A stretch of 38,917 bases of DNA from Prochlorococcus sp. AG-459-O09. Lineage in GTDB: Bacteria; Cyanobacteriota; Cyanobacteriia; PCC-6307; Cyanobiaceae. The notes beneath the pieces are model-generated. The model was not told the origin of the DNA and searched no databases. It saw only the letters and a program-made list of their open reading frames with translations. The translations under genes were made by a program, and so were the position numbers. The stretch covers positions 1 to 38,917 of the forward strand of contig QCRH01000007.1 of NCBI GenBank assembly GCA_003211955.1. Direction: 5' to 3'. Below, piece by piece: positions 35,031-38,917 of this stretch; within the stretch, counting starts at the first letter, position 1, and every line of letters starts with the position of its first letter.

Positions 35031-35798
35031 TTAAGCGTAGTAATTTCTGTTTAGATCAAAGTCATTTAATCTCTCCGATGACAATAAATTATTAGCCTCG
35101 TTTATCGTAAATTTATTTTCATATAGAGCTTTACCTACAATTACTCCAAAGAGTCCAGAGCTTTCAAATTTTACTAACGATAATAAATCAGAAATCGAAC
35201 CAACACCTCCTGAGGCTATTACTGGAATATCTGTAATTTCAAGTATGCTTTTTATGAATCCTTCATTTGTCCCTTCTAACGTCCCATCTGTATTTATATC
35301 TGTAACAATAAAACTAGCAATTTTAAATGAAGAAAACTCCTTTACTAGATCTGTGGCAAAAATATTAGATTGCTCAAGCCAACCCCTTGTACTAACTTTT
35401 CCATCTTTTGCATCTATCCCAACAATTATCCTTCCAGGAAATTTATTTGATAAGTCTTTAACTAGTTCTTTATTTTCTATTGCAGAGGTTCCCATGATAA
35501 CTTTCTCAATACCATAAGAAAATAATTGTTCTATCCTTTCTTGAGACCTTATGCCCCCACCTATTTGAATAGGTATATTAATTGTTTTTGCAATCTTTTT
35601 TATTGATTTATCGTTTGTTGGGGATCCAGTTTTTGCAGCATCCAAATCAACTATATGTATATATTTTGCCCCCTCGTTTTCCCAAAATTTAGCTTGCTCA
35701 TGAGGCTCTTTGGTAAAGTCTTTTCTTTTATTAAAGTCGCCTTTAAAAAGCCTTACACACTTACCATTCATTAAATCAATTGCTGGTATTAGGTCCAT
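35031..35798 (-). CDS. hisA: HisA, phosphoribosylformimino-AICAR-P isomerase
   Basis: The enzyme catalyses the Amadori rearrangement of ProFAR in histidine synthesis. It is a TIM barrel of 255 residues with catalytic Asp in LIPAIDLMNGKCVRL and in FIVTDINTDGTLEG. The phosphate-binding GGGIRS and ASGGVGSISDL loops confirm the family. The start is ATG. It heads the long minus-strand run and is divergent from the CSP41-like gene across 92 bases. Confidence 0.96.
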   Translation of the reverse strand: MDLIPAIDLMNGKCVRLFKGDFNKRKDFTKEPHEQAKFWENEGAKYIHIVDLDAAKTGSPTNDKSIKKIAKTINIPIQIGGGIRSQERIEQLFSYGIEKVIMGTSAIENKELVKDLSNKFPGRIIVGIDAKDGKVSTRGWLEQSNIFATDLVKEFSSFKIASFIVTDINTDGTLEGTNEGFIKSILEITDIPVIASGGVGSISDLLSLVKFESSGLFGVIVGKALYENKFTINEANNLLSSERLNDFDLNRNYYA

Positions 35799-35890
35799 AG
35801 AATCATCCTTTTCATTAATTACTTATTAGTAGTACTATTCAATATGTAATTCTATTTAAGATTACTACTTCAGTTAGATATTTTTTGAAT

Positions 35891-36811
35891 ATGAAAATTC
35901 TTGTAATGGGTGGCACTAGATTTGTTGGCAAGTCTTTGGTTGGAAAGTTATTAAGTAAAAATTATGATATTGATATTTTCACGAGAGGTAATAAAAGTAA
36001 TCCTGAAAAAACAAATTTAATTAAGGGTGATAGAAATAATTCAGAAGATATCGTCAAGCTAAGAAATAAAAAGTATGATGTTGTTTATGATATTTCTGGA
36101 CGAGAGTTAGAACAAACCAAACTTCTTATAGAAAATTTAGATAACTCTTTCCAGAGATATATATATGTAAGCTCTGCAGGTGTTTATAAAGATAATTGTG
36201 AACTACCCTTATCCGAAGTTGATCCAATTGATCCAGATAGTAGGCACAAAGGAAAGTTTGAGACAGAAAATTGGTTAAAAAAACAAAAAATTCCTTTTAC
36301 AAGTTTTAGACCTACTTATATTTATGGACCAGGAAATTATAATAAAATTGAAAATTGGTTTTTTGAAAGGTTATTTACAAAAAAATCCATACCAATTCCT
36401 GGTGACGGGTCTTTAATTACTCAACTAGGCCATGTTTCTGATCTAACTGATGTAATGATTAGGTGCATAAATTTTGAAAATTCCAAAAATAATATTTATA
36501 ACTGTTCAGGAGAAAAAGGAGTTACGATAAAGGGTTTAATTTATTTCTGTGCGAATGTTATTGGATTAAACCAAAATGAGATTTCTTTAAGAACATTTGA
36601 TTATCAAAAATTAGACCCTAAATCTCGAAAGGGATTTCCAATTAGATTAAATCATTATCAGACTGATATCTCTAAGATAAAACGTGATTTAGAGTGGGTG
36701 CCAACTTTTGATTTACTTAATGGTTTAAAGGATAGTTTTGTGAAAGATTTTAATAATAAAAAGAATGAGGAGTTTGATGAAAATTTAGATAATATTCTTT
36801 TTAATTCTTAA
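35891..36811 (+). CDS. CSP41-like NAD(P)-binding atypical SDR
   Basis: This is an epimerase/dehydratase-fold protein close to the plastid CSP41 group, which binds RNA and stabilises transcripts rather than acting as a sugar epimerase. The Rossmann motif is MGGTRFVGKSL, and YVSSAGVYKDN, FRPTYIYGPGN and LGHVSDLTD follow. The catalytic YxxxK is not clear; the region reads RHKGKFETENW, with no Tyr. I start at the ATG at 35891 (306 residues); the in-frame TTG at 35885 adds only two residues. Its last 27 bases overlap the end of pgsA on the other strand. Confidence 0.87.
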   Translation: MKILVMGGTRFVGKSLVGKLLSKNYDIDIFTRGNKSNPEKTNLIKGDRNNSEDIVKLRNKKYDVVYDISGRELEQTKLLIENLDNSFQRYIYVSSAGVYKDNCELPLSEVDPIDPDSRHKGKFETENWLKKQKIPFTSFRPTYIYGPGNYNKIENWFFERLFTKKSIPIPGDGSLITQLGHVSDLTDVMIRCINFENSKNNIYNCSGEKGVTIKGLIYFCANVIGLNQNEISLRTFDYQKLDPKSRKGFPIRLNHYQTDISKIKRDLEWVPTFDLLNGLKDSFVKDFNNKKNEEFDENLDNILFNS

Positions 36812-37324
36812 ATAGCCTAATAATGTCACAAAAGTCAGGATGAATCCTAACCAATAAAAAATTAAAGCCAAATTATTCAATAAGCTAATTTTTAATGGTG
36901 TAAAGAAGGTAATTACTGAAATAAAAAAGAAAAATGTTTTATATTTACCTAACATAGATGCTGGTAAACCGTCTTTTGTAGTTTTCCTCAGGCTAGAGAT
37001 AATTAATTCTCTGAATAAAATTAATGACAAAGACCAGAAGGGTATAAAATTATTTTTACAAAGGAAGGTTAAAGGAATTAAATATAATACTTTATCGCTT
37101 AAAGGATCAAGGATAGCTCCTAATCTAGTTTTAAGATTAAATTTCCTTGCAATCAAACCGTCAAAATAATCAGTTAAACCTCCAATAATAATCAATATAA
37201 AGACATAAACAGGTCTGTTAATTTCTAAAAAAAGTATTAATGGAAATACAAGGAAAAGACGAGATATCGATAATAAGTTGGGAATATTCAATGTCAAATT
37301 TTTAAGATTTTTTCTTAATAACAA
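36785..37324 (-). CDS. pgsA: CDP-diacylglycerol--glycerol-3-phosphate 3-phosphatidyltransferase
   Basis: This membrane enzyme makes phosphatidylglycerophosphate, the precursor of phosphatidylglycerol, which thylakoids and photosystems need. The CDP-alcohol phosphotransferase motif is complete: DYFDGLIAR, then G eight residues on, then DPLSD. Several hydrophobic segments span the 179 residues. The first codon here is TTG (37322-37324). A second TTG at 37289-37291 would give MNIPNLLSISRL, the usual family N-terminus, so the true start may be 33 bases further in. No ATG is available near either. Confidence 0.92.
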   Translation of the reverse strand: MLLRKNLKNLTLNIPNLLSISRLFLVFPLILFLEINRPVYVFILIIIGGLTDYFDGLIARKFNLKTRLGAILDPLSDKVLYLIPLTFLCKNNFIPFWSLSLILFRELIISSLRKTTKDGLPASMLGKYKTFFFFISVITFFTPLKISLLNNLALIFYWLGFILTFVTLLGYLRIKKNII

Positions 37325-37508
37325 ATTAGTTTTTGTATATAAAAAATATATTACACTCTCAACAAGCTTAAATTTTTAGTAGAAATCATAAATGGTTTTT
37401 AATGCTAGATTCTAAAATTTAATTTAAATCTGAATCCTAAAGATTATAAACTCAACTTTTCTTTATGAATGATGATGTTTTATATTACAAAATTATACCT
37501 TATTTCTA

Positions 37509-38120
37509 ATGCAGCCTCATAGCCTAAAGCTATCTCCAGAATCTGATTTGATATGTTCAATTAAAGAATATTCTTTATCGAATAATTTATACGGGTATGT
37601 TGCTGGAGTGGTTGGTAACCTTAGAACAGTTTGTATTCAATGCCCAGGAAATCAAGAGATAAATAAATTTGAGGGAAATCTAGAGATAGTTTCTTTAAAT
37701 GGACATTTTAATAAAGGAGATGTTCATTTACATTTGAGTTTTGCAGATGAGGGATGTAATGTCTTTGGCGGGCATCTTGAGGAGGGATGTATTGTAAAAA
37801 AAGGTACTGATATATTATTACTTTCTTACGAACAAAAAATTATTAATATCTCAAGTAATGATTTATTGAAAAATGAATCACGTGTAAAAGCATATATTTT
37901 AAAGGATTGTCCTTGGTCTAAAAGAGCAATTAGGTTGCTTAATTCTTTATCTATCCCTCATGAAGTTAATTTAATAGACAATGATGAGAGCTTTCAAAAA
38001 ATAATGGCTCAAAGTAGCCATAACACTTTCCCTCAAATATTTTTGGATAATAAATTTTTTGGAGGATATGATGAACTTTCAGAACAAGCAAAATTTGATA
38101 ACTTAATTTCATTTAAGTAA
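37509..38120 (+). CDS. PPC (DUF296)-glutaredoxin fusion protein
   Basis: This 203-residue protein has two domains. Residues about 5-110 match the PPC/DUF296 fold: the LNGHFNKGDVHLHLSFADEG core (63-82), with histidines 73 and 75, and the family signature GGHL (87-90). Residues about 125-203 form a glutaredoxin-like domain. The strand VKAYILKDCPWSKRA has the active site CPWS (Cys134, Ser137), the cis-Pro region is TFPQIFLDN, and the glutathione-binding GGYDEL is at 185-190. CxxS suggests monothiol chemistry. A freestanding PPC is often fused to an AT-hook in plants, where it binds DNA. The role of the fusion is unknown. Confidence 0.82.
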   Translation: MQPHSLKLSPESDLICSIKEYSLSNNLYGYVAGVVGNLRTVCIQCPGNQEINKFEGNLEIVSLNGHFNKGDVHLHLSFADEGCNVFGGHLEEGCIVKKGTDILLLSYEQKIINISSNDLLKNESRVKAYILKDCPWSKRAIRLLNSLSIPHEVNLIDNDESFQKIMAQSSHNTFPQIFLDNKFFGGYDELSEQAKFDNLISFK

Positions 38121-38130
38121 TCTAAATTTT

Positions 38131-38319
38131 TTAACTATTACGATTACTAAGCTTTTCAGCAACTAATTCGTCCTCTAACTGCTTTATTAATCTTGATACA
38201 AGACTTTGAAATTCTGGTTGACAGCCTTTAAATGCAGCTTTATGTCTTATTGGCTCATTTCTAGTTCTTAAATCAGTAAGCATTAATTGTAATGCGTCAA
38301 TTTTGGGATTTATTTTCAT
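38131..38319 (-). CDS. Small hypothetical protein
   Basis: This 62-residue soluble, helical protein starts at ATG (38317-38319). It has no family I can name. The sequence is two amphipathic helices (DALQLMLTDLRTRNEPIR and EFQSLVSRLIKQLEDELVAE) joined by a short linker with one Cys (FKGCQPEF). The codon pattern and the balanced charge look like a real protein. It lies 26 bases downstream of the NAD(P)-binding gene on the same strand and converges on the PPC-glutaredoxin gene with 10 bases between the stops. Confidence 0.65.
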   Translation of the reverse strand: MKINPKIDALQLMLTDLRTRNEPIRHKAAFKGCQPEFQSLVSRLIKQLEDELVAEKLSNRNS

Positions 38320-38345
38320 AGTTTTAATTTATATATTTACATCTT

Positions 38346-38917
38346 TTAAATCATTTGCATAGCTTTTTTAAAAGATATCTTTTTATTATCATTCGAACTT
38401 GTAACTTCTATTAATTTATTTATGGATTCTTTGTTTTTTAAAGAATCTATACAACATTGCGCAACTAATCTTCTTGGGATTGATCCATTAATTTGAGTAT
38501 CCTCCTTTGAATAATTTATATTTTCTAATTTAATATCTTCATTTTCCTTTAATCCTCCAGGTCTAATAATAGTCCATTCGAAATTTGAACTTCGTAGGAA
38601 GTTTTCACCTAATTTCTTCCAGATAAGAATTAAACCAAATAAGTTTAATGGGTGAAATAATTTACCAGTACAAAGGGAACTAACTAAAATAACTCTTTTA
38701 ATCCCAACTCTTTTGCAACTCTCTAATTGCCTGTATACACCTAAAGCATCAACCTTTGCAGGACCAGTTAAATCTAATGATGCTCTAGCTCCAGTCGCAA
38801 TTATCAAAGCATCAATATCTTTTAAAGCTTTATCAAGTTCTTCTTTTTTGTCTAATGAAACCCTAATAGTTTCTAAACTCTCTAGTCCTGCTGAGACTTT
38901 TGAATTCTTTCTGATGA
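38346..38917 (-). CDS. NAD(P)-binding atypical SDR protein, 5' end outside the window
   Basis: The reading frame is open without a stop to the right edge, so the gene is cut off and its N-terminal Rossmann GxxGxxG segment lies beyond 38917. The visible part shows the strand ALIIATGAR, GVKR-like GIKRVILVSSLCTG, a WKKLGENFLRSSNFEWTIIRPGGL segment and a C-terminal helix. This is the pattern of NmrA/Ycf39-like, At2g37660-like proteins. An internal TTG at 38805-38807 could be mistaken for the start, but upstream codons read through as a plausible protein (LDKALKDIDALIIATG). The substrate is unknown. Confidence 0.85.
   Translation of the reverse strand, partial: IRKNSKVSAGLESLETIRVSLDKKEELDKALKDIDALIIATGARASLDLTGPAKVDALGVYRQLESCKRVGIKRVILVSSLCTGKLFHPLNLFGLILIWKKLGENFLRSSNFEWTIIRPGGLKENEDIKLENINYSKEDTQINGSIPRRLVAQCCIDSLKNKESINKLIEVTSSNDNKKISFKKAMQMI

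Noticed and set aside
37464-37508. 14-codon open frame just before the PPC-glutaredoxin gene
   Set aside because: It is very short, has no visible motif, and AT-rich spacers produce such frames by chance.
38116-38148. AGTAATC/GATTACT inverted repeat between the last convergent genes
   Set aside because: The 7-bp arms are separated by about 19 bases, lie partly in coding sequence and have no T-run beyond them.
1-38917. Possible CRISPR array, prophage, insertion sequence, tRNA or defence island
   Set aside because: I found no repeat-spacer pattern, transposase, integrase, tRNA cloverleaf or defence-type gene; the content is core metabolism throughout.

Overview
The window looks like a stretch of chromosome from a high-light Prochlorococcus (or a very close marine picocyanobacterium). 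The DNA is very AT-rich, genes are packed with short gaps or 1-11 base overlaps, and non-ATG starts are frequent. The gene content is that of an oxygenic phototroph: geranylgeranyl reductase (chlP), glutamyl-tRNA reductase (hemA), cytochrome c assembly factor CcsA, bifunctional F/SBPase (glpX), phosphoribulokinase (prk), two aldolases, ADP-glucose pyrophosphorylase (glgC), a CSP41-like protein and several proteins otherwise typical of cyanobacteria and plastids. Species-level assignment is inference. I saw no tRNA, rRNA, insertion sequence, prophage or CRISPR array. No gene-free stretch exceeds 190 bases.

Layout. 53-1393 (-): chlP. 1506-6390 (+): membrane-anchored M15 peptidase, typA, a DUF309 protein, lptB, ccsA. 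6412-7170 (-): rpe. 7358-14322 (+): glpX, hemA, glgC, gnd, pgl, a CIA30-family protein and an orphan. 14329-16963 (-): ilvD, a small membrane/coiled-coil protein and a degenerate uracil phosphoribosyltransferase homologue. 17027-19845 (+): exported pentapeptide-repeat protein, cobW, an unlisted 54-residue zinc-ribbon-like protein, purS, purQ. 19895-35798 (-): a long one-strand block with class II and class I aldolases, a Gfo/Idh/MocA oxidoreductase, an exported protein, accD, prk, leuB, lpxD, proB, a YqeG phosphatase, a DUF3727 protein, YqgF, a GNAT-like protein, a CofE-like protein, a thioredoxin-fold exported protein, a DUF3685 protein and hisA. 35891-36811 (+): CSP41-like protein, overlapping pgsA (-) tail to tail. 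37509-38120 (+): PPC-glutaredoxin fusion. 38131-38917 (-): a small protein and an NAD(P)-binding protein cut off by the window edge.

How the genes fit together. rpe, glpX, both aldolases and prk belong to the Calvin cycle. gnd and pgl form the oxidative pentose phosphate branch, and glgC feeds glycogen storage, so day and night carbon flow are both represented. hemA and chlP sit at two ends of chlorophyll synthesis. lpxD, lptB and pgsA serve the outer membrane and phospholipids.

The most interesting items are the PPC-glutaredoxin fusion, the UPRTase homologue that has lost its PRPP loop, the membrane-tethered CofE-like protein, and the tightly coupled block at 29.5-35.0 kb of poorly characterised proteins. 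That block includes a pseudo-receiver (DUF3685) and a thioredoxin fold without cysteines. The proteobacterial-type prk and the eukaryotic-type class I aldolase beside the bacterial class II enzyme are signs of gene transfer in core carbon metabolism. I did not find a clear defence or mobile system.
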